Of a stretch of DNA of 64,000 nt, positions 1 to 13,000 are shown piece after piece. The translations under genes and the position numbers were made by a program. Within the stretch, counting starts at the first letter, position 1. Each line of letters opens with the position of its first letter. Source of the stretch: Uranotaenia lowii (Eukaryota > Arthropoda > Insecta > Diptera > Culicidae); contig NC_073692.1 of assembly GCF_029784155.1 (NCBI RefSeq), forward strand, positions 423,584,305 to 423,648,304. The letters are read 5' to 3'. The notes below the pieces were generated by a model, which saw only the letters and a program-made list of their open reading frames with translations, made no database searches and was not told the origin of the DNA.

Positions 1-420
1 TAAAATTTTTGACCTGGGATCTGTGCGAAATCAGCCTTGACATAGGTTTCATCGTCCAACAAGAGACACCTGTCGGATTTGGTCAGCACCTGGTCGTATA
101 GCTTTCGAGCACGGATTAAGGTCACACTTTTCTGTTTTATGGTCCGATTTTGATGTTTGCTAGCTCGATACGACTTGATTCCTTCCCGGAGTCAAATTCT
201 CCTCCGGTACTAAATATGTATGGGCAGCACTGAATTTTCTGACCAAATCACGGTCTGACATGTTGGAATTCCTCTTAGTCGTCTTCAAAATCTTACCACG
301 CAGTTTCCGGTCGACAGTTTCACTCTGACGATTGGCTTGAGGCTTCCGAATAGTCCTCAGTGTTTCTTTATTCCGTTTGATAACGTGCCATATGGTATTT
401 CTTGGCAATTTAAGCTAGCC
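1..420 (-). pseudogene. Tc1/mariner-family transposase fragment (ITmD37E-like), frameshifted and cut by window edge
   Basis: Reading the minus strand from about 413 down to 1 gives the N-terminal half of a Tc1/mariner-type transposase. It has a helix-turn-helix-like region (PRNTIWHVIKRNKETLR), a linker with DRKLRGKILKTTKRN, then SDRDLVRKF. After a +1 frameshift near 180-190 it continues as SYRASKHQNRTIKQ, RARKLYDQVLTKSD and LLLDDETYVKADF, followed by IPGQKF at the edge. The DDETY block is where the first catalytic Asp of the family lies. An in-frame stop sits four codons before LPRNT, so the true N-terminus is missing. The stretch between the SDRDLVRKF motif and the frameshift also looks degenerate. 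The frameshift and the missing N-terminus make this a dead copy. I assign the family from remembered motifs of mosquito ITmD37E-type elements; any related Tc1/mariner clade would look similar. Confidence 0.8.
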
Positions 421-3400
421 TAGATGCAGACCACAATGAATTTTCCAAATTATTGTGCACATTTTTTCCCTTCCTTCGTCTCTCATGTTGATTGTTTACA
501 AAATACCGTGGATTAGCGAAATGTCAAAAATACAAGAGTAAAGCTGACAAAATTTCCAACACGTGGGTGCCAAGAAGTTCCAAATCCGTCCGATTTTATC
601 GATGATTCGAGACTAGATTTATGTTTTTTTGTTATTTTTTTTCTTAGTGGTAAATTTAAAACACAGAATTCAAGGGATTTTTTAATCACAATTGGTTTTA
701 AACTGTGGAAGAAATGATAAATTAGTTAAAGCAGTAATGTTGCAGTGAATTACAGTGTCTAAAATAGCTATTGAAATAAGTGTGGCAAAACCAAACATGT
801 TCAATCTTACTCGCTTCAGGCTAAAAATATTCACTGGCTTACCAGAATATAACATGCTAGATTCAGATGAGAGAACAGATCTGCCAACGGAAAGTTTTTG
901 CACAGGAGTTAACAGTCGGAAGTTCGGATAGCACTATATTAAGGAAATATTTTATTCTGGAGAATCATTAAAAACTGCTTTCTTGTCAATAGTTTTTTTT
1001 CTTCTACTGGATGATTCTCAACTTTTACTTTTTGTTCTGAAACTTGAATCTAGACAAGCATTTAACTACGAGACTTGATGTCAAGGTAAGAGCTTTGAAA
1101 AAAATTAATGCAGATCTGAAATTTAAGGGTTGAGTTTTTCAATTTTTAAGTTTAAATAGTACCAAAAATTTTCTCAGATGCACAAAAGATTTTGTTTTAT
1201 TTAAGGTCTATTTAAATTTATTATGATAATCTTGACCATTCCAAACAGTTAACAAGTAAGCCAAAATGATATGCTTCATGTAACCCATATGGATTTTTTG
1301 TATTTATTTAGATCATGGTAAAAAAAGTAAAAAGGTGTGGAAACCATACTTTTCAAACCATCAGCTATCGAAATTGTTTCAGTCTTAGAAGAAAATTTTG
1401 AAAAAAGGGTTAGAAAAAGTATGCTATTTGATATATTTTGGCATATTTGTATTCTTCAACTACGATACACAACATTTGTGTCGAAATTTGTAAAGAAGCT
1501 GTATTTTTCTTTATTTTTCAACCGTTTTCCCTGCAAAGCACGATAATAGGTCCCACAAAGTTTTTACTCTTTTTTGGTTGAATCTGAAATCGAGCCATTA
1601 CGCGAAAACTGTGGTGGAGTGAGAAAAAGTCAAAAAGGTTATTTTTGTTCCTAAGGAGGGCAATCTACTAAATTTGTCATTACTTCGACCAAATTTAAAA
1701 TTTTAATGAATTTTAAAGTTCATGCTTCAGAAAACATAAAACGTTAAAAAAAAAGCATTGATTTAGAAAAAAAGTTTACGTTATCGATGGCGCAAGTGGT
1801 GCCTAACAATTAAAGGCGAAAAACTTCTTCGTAAGACGCTATCTCAAAAACCAATGAACAAAATGTCCCACAAATTTTTACATGTAAACATTACAATTCT
1901 AGGCCACTTTGCTGAAAAAACATCAATTTCCATTTATGCATTCAAAAGTTATTCACAAAACAAAGTGTTGAATTTTTTTTTTTCGAACACCTTCCCTGTG
2001 CAGGGAAGGAACATTCAAGAAAACCACGCTTTTGTGCGCCATTTTTCATTCATTTTTCGAAATATTATAGTTTTATTACTAGGTTTACAAAGCTACAAAT
2101 TTTATTAAATTGTACCCTGCTAGATACTGAACAGCCATATCACATCACTGGAAGGTTCAAATGTTGAAACAAAATGCAATAAATTTACTACATTTACCAT
2201 TTAACATTTGTCAAACAACGTTGAAAGGAAAACTCTTGCCAAGTTGAGAAAACTATTCCTAAAGTATCTTCTAAAGACTTGCGTTGCACCCAAGTGACGT
2301 TTGAACATTTTCGAAACCTCGCAATTTCCCCGGAAATGTCATCTGGCTGTTCTCGAGATGTTGTGGGCGGTCAAAACTCTACTGAACCGAGAACCAAAGC
2401 AAGAAACTTTGAAAAACAAAGGAAAATTACTAGTTATTCCCAATTTGTGCTCTCTCTCCTACCAATAAATGCTGGGATGCTGGAGCAAACTTTCTATTAT
2501 AGTTTTTTTCTGTTGCTTGCTTCTAACGAATGAACCAAAGAAAAAAATTCAGATAGAAATGCAATGGTCAGTTATGCATCATTTAAGGAGAGTGAGAATC
2601 CGGTCCCTGCCTGGTTTGGGTTTGGCCGGCCAACTCTTTATCGAGTGTTTGTGGCCAACCGATGGGACCACCATGGAAATGCTCTTCGGATGTTGCACAG
2701 TTCTAACTAGACGAGGGAAGTTTGCGAATACATAGAACAAGCTCTGGGTGTTTGTGTTTGTAAGTGTGCGTCCTTTCAGTTCAGTGTATGTTTCTGTGGG
2801 CTGTTGGCCGGCTTGTTGCTTTAGTTCGAAGCCCTTGGTTTTGCGGGCTAAATCGAACATTCTCTATTTCTCCAGCCTCCTGGCAAGAACCTAGAACAGG
2901 ATGTTGACTAGCTAGAGGATGCTGGGTTTGAGGTAAAAGTGAAGCTGTCTAAGGAGATAATTTGCAAAGTACTCTCGGGAGCGAATGGTTTGAGTAAGTT
3001 TTCCATCCGATGGGAAACTCATGAATTTTGATACGATGTTTAAATTTTGAGTAGATATTTTTGCTCAAGCACTGCAATTAGGGATATTGCAATGAAAAAT
3101 TGTTGGCAGGAAATTTCCCACGGAAAATAGTTTATATCTCAATCTTTGAAAGTGATTTTCATAATAGCCAAACTCAAATTTTGGAAGCAATATTCAAAAA
3201 GTTGGTCGTTTTAGTTAAAAACTGAATTCATTGAAATAACAAATAATAGAGGTAGTCAATAATTTCTTTCAAAAATGGCCAGAGGATGCTCCAAGGCCTA
3301 CTTAAAAATTCCCGTCAACTGACCATAATATGCACTCTACCGTTTTCCGCCACACTGAAGTGCTCCTAAACTCCGTGAACGGGAAACCCAACTTTCGAAT

Positions 3401-3866
3401 ATATGTGATGGCCAAACTTTGTCTATAAATATTGTGTGAACTTTGTGCGGCGCAGTTTTGCTTTCGATTTTCACGGACCTCTTAACGCAGAAGCACCCTC
3501 TGGTCTGGTCACATTCTGGTTGGCCCGGAAAACCACCCCTGTCGATTCGCTAGCAAAAGGAACAACATGTCATGCAGAAAGCATGCAATAAATTTAAAAT
3601 ATTACATGAAATATGAGCTTGAATTCTGCCGGAGATTGGCCGTCTATACGAGAAAACTCCCTGGATGTTTTGGATGTGTGGTGAGTTCTGTGTTGGGAAA
3701 AGTCAAACTGTGTCACTTTCGTATGTTTTTGTTATAGTTCAACCATGAATAAACGGCAACAATTCGAGAAAGTCCGATGCCGAGAATGAGTGCATGTTTG
3801 CAAAAATATAATATAACAGTCAACCGAACCAAAATTGTCCTTCGAAGCAGTAAGTTTCAGATTTAA
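421..3866. other. Gene-free AT-rich stretch
   Basis: No coding exon is recognised. The sequence is AT-rich, with homopolymer A/T runs and short chance ORFs. A GC-richer island at about 2280-2870 contains Gly/Pro-type codons in both directions but no recognisable protein, and may be conserved non-coding DNA or an old UTR. A perfect 9-bp inverted repeat (CCTTCCCTG TG CAGGGAAGG) lies at 1990-2009. A second, smaller GC-rich stretch at 3330-3560 also lacks a convincing exon. Confidence 0.6.
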
Positions 3867-3872
3867 TTTATT
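3867..3872 (-). promoter_or_regulatory. Candidate polyadenylation signal of the esterase exon
   Basis: On the minus strand AATAAA follows the TGA stop of the carboxylesterase exon with no gap. This would give a very short 3' UTR. AATAAA is frequent in AT-rich DNA, so the assignment rests only on position. Confidence 0.35.
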
Positions 3873-4140
3873 TCATGCTAAATTTTCGTCGTCGAAAAAT
3901 TCATCCAGATGAACTTTCTCCACAATTTTAAGACCATCGATTTTCGCTATCAACCGATCCATCGAATCACACTCGAAAAAGTACAAACACTCGTATATCC
4001 GGTGCCACATTTGGTAGATAAAGTTCGGTCCATCGTCGTCCATCCGAATTTCATCCCGGGAGTTAATGTTCAGAAACTGCGATTCCGTTTCGTTTCCGTT
4101 GAAAGGTGGCCATTTTAGTTCCATATCGATCGTTGGATCC
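3873..4140 (-). CDS. Last coding exon of a type-B carboxylesterase (alpha-esterase-like)
   Basis: This minus-strand exon encodes the final 88 residues of a protein, beginning DPTIDMELKWPPF and containing SQFLNINSRDEIRM and QMWHRIYECLYFF. The arrangement (N/D)PT...W.P...(F/Y)L.I....E.RM......(M/F)W..IYE is the usual C-terminus of insect alpha-esterases, which hydrolyse carboxylic esters of xenobiotics or lipids. The exon starts after a good acceptor, a pyrimidine tract ending in CAG/AAG at 4141-4142 (phase 1), and ends at TGA 3873-3875. The catalytic Ser, Glu and His lie upstream in this family and are not in this exon. No other esterase exon is recognisable in the window. The upstream intron enters the 9-bp array and the assembly gap, so the gene either has an exceptionally large intron, has exons hidden in the gap, or is an orphan fragment. 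There is no in-frame stop. Confidence 0.68.
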
Positions 4141-4373
4141 CTTGAAAGGAAAAAGCGGAATTGATAGTGAAGATTGATATATTTTCATTTAAATTTTGCA
4201 TTTTTGGGTAAATTTATTTGTCATTTTAAATTTTCATATGAATTTTTATAAAATTAATGGAGTTTGTATGAAGGTTCAATGTAATATTTGTGAAATAAAT
4301 GTTTTAATTTTTAGTCAGTGTTATTTTTGTGTAACTTTTAAGCCTCGTATGTATAAAAATTTGAAATTTTTTT

Positions 4374-7300
4374 TTGTCATTTTTGTCACTTTTGCCATTT
4401 TTGTCAATTTTGTCGATTTTGTCATTTTTGTCATTTTTGTCATTTTTGTCATTTTTGTCATTTTTGTCATTTTTGTCATTTTTGTCATTTTTGTCATTTT
4501 TGTCATTTTTGTCATTTTTGTCATTTTTGTCATTTTTGTCATTTTTGTCATTTTTGTCATTTTTGTCATTTTTGTTATTTTTGTCATTTTTGTCATTTTT
4601 GTCATTTTTGTCATTTTTGTCATTTTTGTCATTTTTGTCATTTTTGTCATTTTTGTCATTTTTGTCATTTTTGTCATTTTTGTCATTTTTGTCATTTTTG
4701 TCATTTTTGTCATTTTTGTCATTTTTGTCATTTTTGTCATTTTTGTCATTTTTGTCATTTTAGTCATTTTTGTCATTTTTGTCATTTTTGTCATTTTTGT
4801 CATTTTTGTCATTTTTGTCATTTTTGTCATTTTTGTCATTTTTGTCATTTTTGTCATTTTTGTCATTTTTGTCATTTTTGTCATTTTTGTCATTTTTGTC
4901 ATTTTTGTCATTTTCGTCATTTTTGTCATTTTTGTCATTTTTGTCATTTTTGTCATTTTTGTCATTTTTGTCATTTTTGTCATTTTTGTCATTTTTGTCA
5001 TTTTTGTCATTTTTGTCATTTTTGTCATTTTTGTCATTTTTGTCATTTTTGTCATTTTTGTCATTTTTGTCATTTTTGTCATTTTTGTCATTTTCGTCAT
5101 TTTTGTCATTTTTGTCATTTTTGTCATTTTTGTCATTTTTGTCATTTTTGTCATTTTTGTCATTTTTGTCATTTTTGTCATTTTTGTCATTTTTGTCATT
5201 TTTGTCATTTTTGTCATTTTTGTCATTTTTGTCATTTTTGTCATTTTTGTCATTTTTGTCATTTTTGTCATTTTTGTCATTTTTGTCATTTTTGTCATTT
5301 TTGTCATTTTTGTCATTTTTGTCATTTTTGTCATTTTTGTCATTTTTGTCATTTTTGTCATTTTTGTCATTTTTGTCATTTTTGTCATTTTTGTCATTTT
5401 TGTCATTTTTGTCATTTTTGTCATTTTTGTCATTTTTGTCATTTTTGTCATTTTTGTCATTTTTGTCATTTTTGTCATTTTTGTCATTTTTGTCATTTTT
5501 GTCATTTTTGTCATTTTTGTCATTTTTGTCATTTTTGTCATTTTTGTCATTTTTGTCATTTTTGTCATTCTTGTCATTCTTGTCATTTTTGTCATTTTTG
5601 TCATTTTTGTCATTTTTGTCATTTTTGTCATTTTTGTCATTTTTGTCATTTTTGTCATTTTTGTCATTTTTGTCATTTTTGTCATTTTTGTCATTTTTGT
5701 CATTTTTGTCATTTTTGTCATTTTTGTCATTTTTGTCATTTTTGTCATTTTTGTCATTTTTGTCATTTTTGTCATTTTTGTCATTTTTGTCATTTTTGTC
5801 ATTTTTGTCATTTTTGTCATTTTTGTCATTTTTGTCATTTTTGTCATTTTTGTCATTTTTGTCATTTTTGTCATTTTTGTCATTTTTGTCATTTTTGTAA
5901 TTTTTGTAATTTTTGTAATTTTTGTAATTTTTGTCATTTTTGTCATTTTTGTCATTTTTGTCATTTTTGTCATTTTTGTCATTTTTGTCATTTTTGTCAT
6001 TTTTGTCATTTTTGTCATTTTTGTCATTTTTGTCATTTTTGTCATTTTTGTCATTTTTGTCATTTTTGTCATTTTTGTCATTTTTGTCATTTTTGTCATT
6101 TTTGTCATTTTTGTCATTTTTGTCATTTTTGTCATTTTTGTCATTTTTGTCATTTTTGTCATTTTTGTCATTTTTGTCATTTTTGTCATTTTTGTCATTT
6201 TTGTCATTTTTGTCATTTTTGTCATTTTTGTCATTTTTGTCATTTTTGTCATTTTTGTCATTTTTGTCATTTTTGTCATTTTTGTCATTTTTGTCATTTT
6301 TGTCATTTTTGTCATTTTTGTCATTTTTGTCATTTTTGTCATTTTTGTCATTTTTGTCATTTTTGTCATTTTTGTCATTTTTGTCATTTTTGTCATTTTT
6401 GTCATTTTTGTCATTTTTGTCATTTTTGTCATTTTTGTCATTTTTGTCATTTTTGTCATTTTTGTCATTTTTGTCATTTTTGTCATTTTTGTCATTTTTG
6501 TCATTTTTGTCATTTTTGTCATTTTTGTCATTTTTGTCATTCTTGTCATTTTTGTCATTTTTGTCATTTTTGTCATTTTTGTCATTTTTGTCATTTTTGT
6601 CATTTTTGTCATTTTTGTCATTTTTGTCATTTTTGTCATTTTTGTCATTTTTGTCATTTTTGTCATTTTTGTCATTCTTGTCATTTTTGTCATTTTTGTC
6701 ATTTTTGTCATTTTTGTCATTTTTGTCATTTTTGTCATTTTTGTCATTTTTGTCATTTTTGTCATTTTTGTCATTTTTGTCATTTTTGTCATTTTTGTCA
6801 TTTTTGTCATTTTTGTCATTTTTGTCATGTTTGTCATTTTTGTCATTTTTGTCATTTTTGTCATTTTTGTCATTTTTGTCATTTTTGTCATTTTTGTCAT
6901 TTTTGTCATTTTTGTCATTTTTGTCATTTTTGTCATTTTTGTCATTTTTGTCATTTTTGTCATTTTTGTCATTTTTGTCTTTTTGTCATTTTTGTCATTT
7001 TTGTCATTTTTGTCATTTTTGTCATTTTTGTCATTTTTGTCATTTTTGTCATTTTTGTCATTTTTGTCATTTTTGTCATTTTTGTCATTTTTGTCATTTT
7101 TGTCATTTTTGTCATTTTTGTCATTTTTGTCATTTTTGTCATTTTTGTCATTTTTGTCATTTTTGTCATTTTTGTCATTTTTGTCATTTTTGTCATTTTT
7201 GTCATTTTTGTCATTTTTTGTCATTTTTGTCATTTTTGTCATTTTTGTCATTTTTGTCATTTTTGTCATTTTTGTCATTTTTGTCATTTTTGTCATTTTT

Positions 7301-9557
7301 GTCATTTTTGTCATTTTTGTCATTTTTGTCATTTTTGTCATTTTTGTCATTTTTGTCATTTTTGTCATTTTTGTCATTCTTGTCATTCTTGTCATTCTTG
7401 TCATTTTTGTCATTTTTGTCATTTTTGTCATCTTTGTCATTTTTGTCATTTTTGTCATTTTTGTCATTTTTGTCATTTTTGTCATTTTTGTCATTTTTGT
7501 CATTTTTGTCATTTTTGTCATTTTTGTCATTTTTGTCATTTTTGTCATTTTTGTCATTTTTGTCATTTTTGTCATTTTTGTCATTTTTGTCATTTTTGTC
7601 ATTTTTGTCATTTTTGTCATTTTTGTCATTTTTGTCATTTTTGTCATTTTTGTCATTTTTGTCATTTTTGTCATTTTTGTCATTTTTGTCATTTTTGTCA
7701 TTTTTGTAATTTTTGTAATTTTTGTAATTTTTGTAATTTTTGTCATTTTTGTCATTTTTGTCATTTTTGTCATTTTTGTCATTTTTGTCATTTTTGTCAT
7801 TTTTGTCATTTTTGTCATTTTTGTCATTTTTGTCATTTTTGTCATTTTTGTCATTTTTGTCATTTTTGTCATTTTTGTCATTTTTGTCATTTTTGTCATT
7901 TTTGTCATTTTTGTCATTTTTGTCATTTTTGTCATTTTTGTCATTTTTGTCATTTTTGTCATTTTTGTCATTTTTGTCATTTTTGTCATTTTTGTCATTT
8001 TTGTCATTTTTGTCATTTTTGTCATTTTTGTCATTTTTGTCATTTTTGTCATTTTTGTCATTTTGTCATTTTTGTCATTTTTGTCATTTTTGTCATTTTT
8101 GTCATTTTTGTCATTTTTGTCATTTTTGTCATTTTTGTCATTTTTGTCATTTTTGTCATTTTTGTCATTTTTGTCATTTTTGTCATTTTTGTCATTTTTG
8201 TCATTTTTGTCATTTTTGTCATTTTTGTCATTTTTGTCATTTTTGTCATTTTTGTCATTTTTGTCATTTTTGTCATTTTTGTCATTTTTGTCATTTTTTG
8301 TCATTTTTGTCATTTTTGTCATTTTTGTCATTTTTGTCATTTTTGTCATTTTTGTCATTTTTGTCATTTTTGTCATTTTTGTCATTTTTGTCATTCTTGT
8401 CATTTTTGTCATTTTTGTCATTTTTGTCATTTTTGTCATTTTTGTCATTTTTGTCATTTTTGTCATTTTTGTCATTTTTGTCATTTTTGTCATTTTTGTC
8501 ATTTTTGTCATTCTTGTCATTTTTGTCATTTTTGTCATTTTTGTCATTTTTGTCATTTTTGTCATTTTTGTCATTTTTGTCATTTTTGTCATTTTTGTCA
8601 TTTTTGTCATTTTTGTCATTTTTGTCATTTTTGTCATTTTTGTCATTTTTGTCATTTTTGTCATTTTTGTCATTTTTGTCATGTTTGTCATTTTTGTCAT
8701 TTTTGTCATTTTTGTCATTTTTGTCATTTTTGTCATTTTTGTCATTTTTGTCATTTTTGTCATTTTTGTCATTTTTGTCATTTTTGTCATTTTTGTCTTT
8801 TTGTCATTTTTGTCATTTTTGTCATTTTTGTCATTTTTGTCATTTTTGTCATTTTTGTCATTTTTGTCATTTTTGTCATTTTTGTCATTTTTGTCATTTT
8901 TGTCATTTTTGTCATTTTTGTCATTTTTGTCATTTTTGTCATTTTTGTCATTTTTGTCTTTTTTGTCATTTTTGTCATTTTTGTCATTTTTGTCATTTTT
9001 GTCATTTTTGTCATTTTTGTCATTTTTGTCATTTTTGTCATTTTTGTCATTTTTGTCATTTTTGTCATTTTTGTCATTTTTGTCATTTTTGTCATTTTTG
9101 TCATTTTTGTCATTTTTGTCATTTTTGTCATTTTTGTCATTTTTGTCATTTTTGTCATTTTTGTCATTTTTGTCATTTTTGTCATTTTTGTCATTTTTGT
9201 CATTTTTGTCATTTTTGTCATTTTTGTCATTCTTGTCATTCTTGTCATTCTTGTCATTTTTGTCATTTTTGTCATTTTTGTCATCTTTGTCATTTTTGTC
9301 ATTTTTGTCATTTTTGTCATTTTTGTCATTTTTGTCATTTTTGTCATTTTTGTCATTTTTGTCATTTTTGTCATTTTTGTCATTTTTGTCATTTTTGTCA
9401 TTTTTGTCATTTTTGTCATTTTTGTCATTTTTGTCATTTTTGTCATTTTTGTCATTTTTGTCATTTTTGTCATTTTTGTCATTTTTGTCATTTTTGTCAT
9501 TTTTGTCATTTTTGTCATTTTTGTCATTTTTGTCATTTTTGTCATTTTTGTCATTTT
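4374..9557. repeat. Giant 9-bp tandem array (TTTTTGTCA)n with higher-order structure
   Basis: About 575 head-to-tail copies of a 9-bp unit (GTCATTTTT on plus, AAAAATGAC on minus) fill 5.18 kb and run directly into a 500-N gap, so the true length is larger. The first few units are degenerate (GTCACTTTT, GCCATTTTT, GTCAATTTT, GTCGATTTT), which is the decayed edge. Because the unit is three codons long, five of six frames are open (VIF, FLS, CHF, NDK and MTK repeats), producing very long spurious ORFs. Rare variants mark higher-order copies: blocks of four GTAATTTTT at 5897 and 7706; GTCATTCTT at 6536/8390 and 6671/8507; GTCATGTTT at 6824/8678; a GTCATTCTT triplet at 7373/9226; GTCATCTTT at 7427/9280; and 8-bp and 10-bp indel units. 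Most paired markers are 1853-1854 bp apart. It is a satellite, not a gene. Confidence 0.97.
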
Positions 9558-10057
9558 NNNNNNNNNNNNNNNNNNNNNNNNNNNNNNNNNNNNNNNNNNN
9601 NNNNNNNNNNNNNNNNNNNNNNNNNNNNNNNNNNNNNNNNNNNNNNNNNNNNNNNNNNNNNNNNNNNNNNNNNNNNNNNNNNNNNNNNNNNNNNNNNNNN
9701 NNNNNNNNNNNNNNNNNNNNNNNNNNNNNNNNNNNNNNNNNNNNNNNNNNNNNNNNNNNNNNNNNNNNNNNNNNNNNNNNNNNNNNNNNNNNNNNNNNNN
9801 NNNNNNNNNNNNNNNNNNNNNNNNNNNNNNNNNNNNNNNNNNNNNNNNNNNNNNNNNNNNNNNNNNNNNNNNNNNNNNNNNNNNNNNNNNNNNNNNNNNN
9901 NNNNNNNNNNNNNNNNNNNNNNNNNNNNNNNNNNNNNNNNNNNNNNNNNNNNNNNNNNNNNNNNNNNNNNNNNNNNNNNNNNNNNNNNNNNNNNNNNNNN
10001 NNNNNNNNNNNNNNNNNNNNNNNNNNNNNNNNNNNNNNNNNNNNNNNNNNNNNNNNN
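9558..10057. other. Assembly gap (500 N)
   Basis: A run of exactly 500 N, a standard placeholder for a gap of unknown size. It interrupts the 9-bp array on its left. The right flank is non-repetitive, so the array's right boundary lies inside the gap. Confidence 0.99.
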
Positions 10058-13000
10058 TATGAAAGTTGATTGAGTGGTTTTGAAGTCCCCCGGTGAACGC
10101 CCCATGCAATTGTGGTCACCCGATTGGGCAGACATAAAACCAGCTACAGGGAGGAAAAAGGAAGAAAGGCCATTGCAGGGGGTGGATTGTTTTTAAGGAG
10201 ACCGTTGACGTCGTCGTTCGAGGGAAAAACTTTCGGTTTCAATTTTGCCAATTTATGACTCATTGAGGCTTGACTGATGGAATTGGCGACGCCGAAAGAT
10301 TAGGTACACGCTTCTACATAAGGGTAAAACTCATGGAGCCCTTACGAAGCAAGAGAAAGTTGAGATATTTTTGAAACCAATATTTTGAAGCAGACTTGCA
10401 TGTACTAGATTTTTCGATTCAGTGCAATGTAGATAGTATGCATTTATGTTTAAGGTTGCCAGATTTCCCGGTCGGATTCAATGTAAATTTGGGAAAGCCC
10501 GGTCCGGCCCGGTTGCCCGGATACCAATAAAAAAAGGTCAGAATTTTGCCCGGATTTATTCCCTTTATTTGGCAAATCAAACAAATAGAAAATAAATTGT
10601 GGTGTTATTTTTTTTTTTTAATTTCTGCCTTGGAAAACGAAAATTTTTGAACAAGTTTTACAAAAATTATCAAAAAAAAAAAGGTTTTTTGAGATCCTTC
10701 CACACGATTTAAAATCTGTCGAAAATATTCGATGAACAACTTTTATTTTCTTTTTTTTAGAAATTCCTGGTTTTAGTCTGGTTTCGCCAAATTTTTATAT
10801 TAAATTGTCCAGATTTGTCTGGCCAGGATAAGTGCAGAAAATAAGCTGGCAAAATTATTTATGTTCCATTTAATGTTGAATTTGATCCAATTCATTGTTT
10901 GTCCAAATTACTTTTTACATCTCTCTTTTCGCGATGTGCAAAATCCGAGAGACAAAAGAGACAAACTTTTTACTCATATGAAAAATGATATTTTTTGCTC
11001 TATTATTTTTTACCATTCCTTAACAGTCATTTCAAGACAAGTTATGTGATTCACGTTACAGGGAAAAATAAAATCTTTGTAGAACTTTTATTCATTCGAA
11101 TATTTACCATTAAATTTTGATTAATTTTCTTGTTATTTTTAGAGGCAGAAAATACTGATTTACCAAACATGGAAGCTCAGCCTGATTAAACCATCGCGAT
11201 GCATTCGGGAGGCCGGGGCAATTTTTTACGGGAGGCTCCAATGAATAATTTTCTTCATATACCGCTTCATAGAAAACATAGTATTTTATACATATAAAGA
11301 AACTGGAAATGAGTTCAGTATATTGACAGATTATCCAGTTTTGTACGGGCATGTTCAAATATTCAGTTTTAATATTTAGTAAAGTTGCGGTCTGGCCTGG
11401 TTAGCCGAAAATTTTAAAAGAGAGCCCAGTTTTTTATTCACATGACTGGCAAACGGAAATCAGGCAAGCTTAGTATATTGCATTGAAATAACAATTATGT
11501 CTGGTGTCTTCAAACAATTATTGTTAATACATCACGTGAATATATTCCAATTTATTTATTAACTCTAGCATCACCAAAGATCTCTGGTTTAGAAAACATC
11601 AAGATGGATATAGAAATGTTTTTCTTTTCATGATAAATTCCAGATAATCGAAAGCAGAACAGAAAGATCGAAAGCAAAATAAATAATTCCATAATGACGA
11701 TTCGAAAGTAACATTAAGATCTTAGACTCACAATTAAAAATTAAAAAATAATAAAAAAAAAAACACATTTCAGAGAGATGCAGATATTATTGTTTCAAGA
11801 GTAAAATTCGAGACCTGAAATCGGATTTCATTCAGAGCATAATTTAAAATCAAGATTGAGGAAACAGATAAAAAATTAATTTATAATTCAAAATTCAGAA
11901 AAACAAAGTTGCAATCAGAGCTATTTAAAGCAGGAATTGCCAATTTAATTTAAATCTAAATGTTTTGTTTCAATTCATATCTTTTAAAAACAAAAAAAAA
12001 ACATTTTCATTCAAAGCTTTTAAAAATTAAAAAAAAGCGGATTATTCACAATTTTGTATAATGAATGAGATTCTCATCAGATTGAACATTGAATAACAGA
12101 GAGTTTTGTCTAATTGTTCTTCTAAATGTGACAAAATGTTTCAATCAAAGAATCTTAAATCAGGAAGAAGATTAGATTAAAATCAAACTCATATTTAGAG
12201 AATCACTCAATTCAATTCGCAATTCAACCTTGAGTGTGTTTTGTGATAAAAAAATAATTTGAAATTGGTCCACTAAAAATAATATGCTGATTTCCGTTTT
12301 TTTTTTTGCTTAAGTAGAGATAATTTTAAAATAAAAGGGCATCACAGTCAAAAGTATCAAACTTGGGTTAAATAAGTTGAAAAAGGTAACATTGAAAAAT
12401 CTGATGTTCTATTGGTTTTAAAAATAAGTTTAAAACAAAGTGGTAATTTTTTAAAATCGGATGAAAATTGAAAAAGTTCTGGTAGCTTTACCATAACAGA
12501 TTTTTTTTGCATTTTTAAATATTTTGACGAACCGCGGTGTACTAATCATAGTATAGGAAAAACTATTCATGATAAATTTCACTCGCTCCAAGTCAAATTC
12601 AATTATCAGCTGACAAGAAGGTCACATGCCAAATTTCAGAAAGATCTATCTGACCATGGGGAGACGTTGTTTGAGTCTCAAACGTGAATAGGATTTCAAA
12701 GTATTTAGCTCGGGAGGAACAAAAAATACTGGTTTTCATCAATAGCTTTTTTATCACAAGCAGATTGGTTTTTATGAATAATTTTCTTAAAGCCTGAATT
12801 TATACAAATGTCTCACTCGAAGCTTGCAACACGATTGGATTTGAAACAAAAATGTTATTGCGGTTCATTCAAATATTCAAAAAATGCGAAAAAATACAGT
12901 TATGTTAAAGTAACCATAACTTCTTCAGTTTTCTACTGATTTTAATAAAAAAAAAACACGTGAATTCTTCATTTAAAATTGATATTGAAGTGTATATGAA

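Noticed and set aside
4374..9557. CRISPR-like regular repetition
   Set aside because: No spacers, a 9-bp unit, and a eukaryotic context.
4196..10119. Very long open frames (over 1900 codons) on both strands
   Set aside because: They are by-products of a 9-bp repeat with no stop in five frames and they read through the N gap; composition is pure VIF/FLS/MTK/NDK.
10058..10340. Upstream esterase exon on the minus strand
   Set aside because: The minus frames inspected give no esterase motifs.
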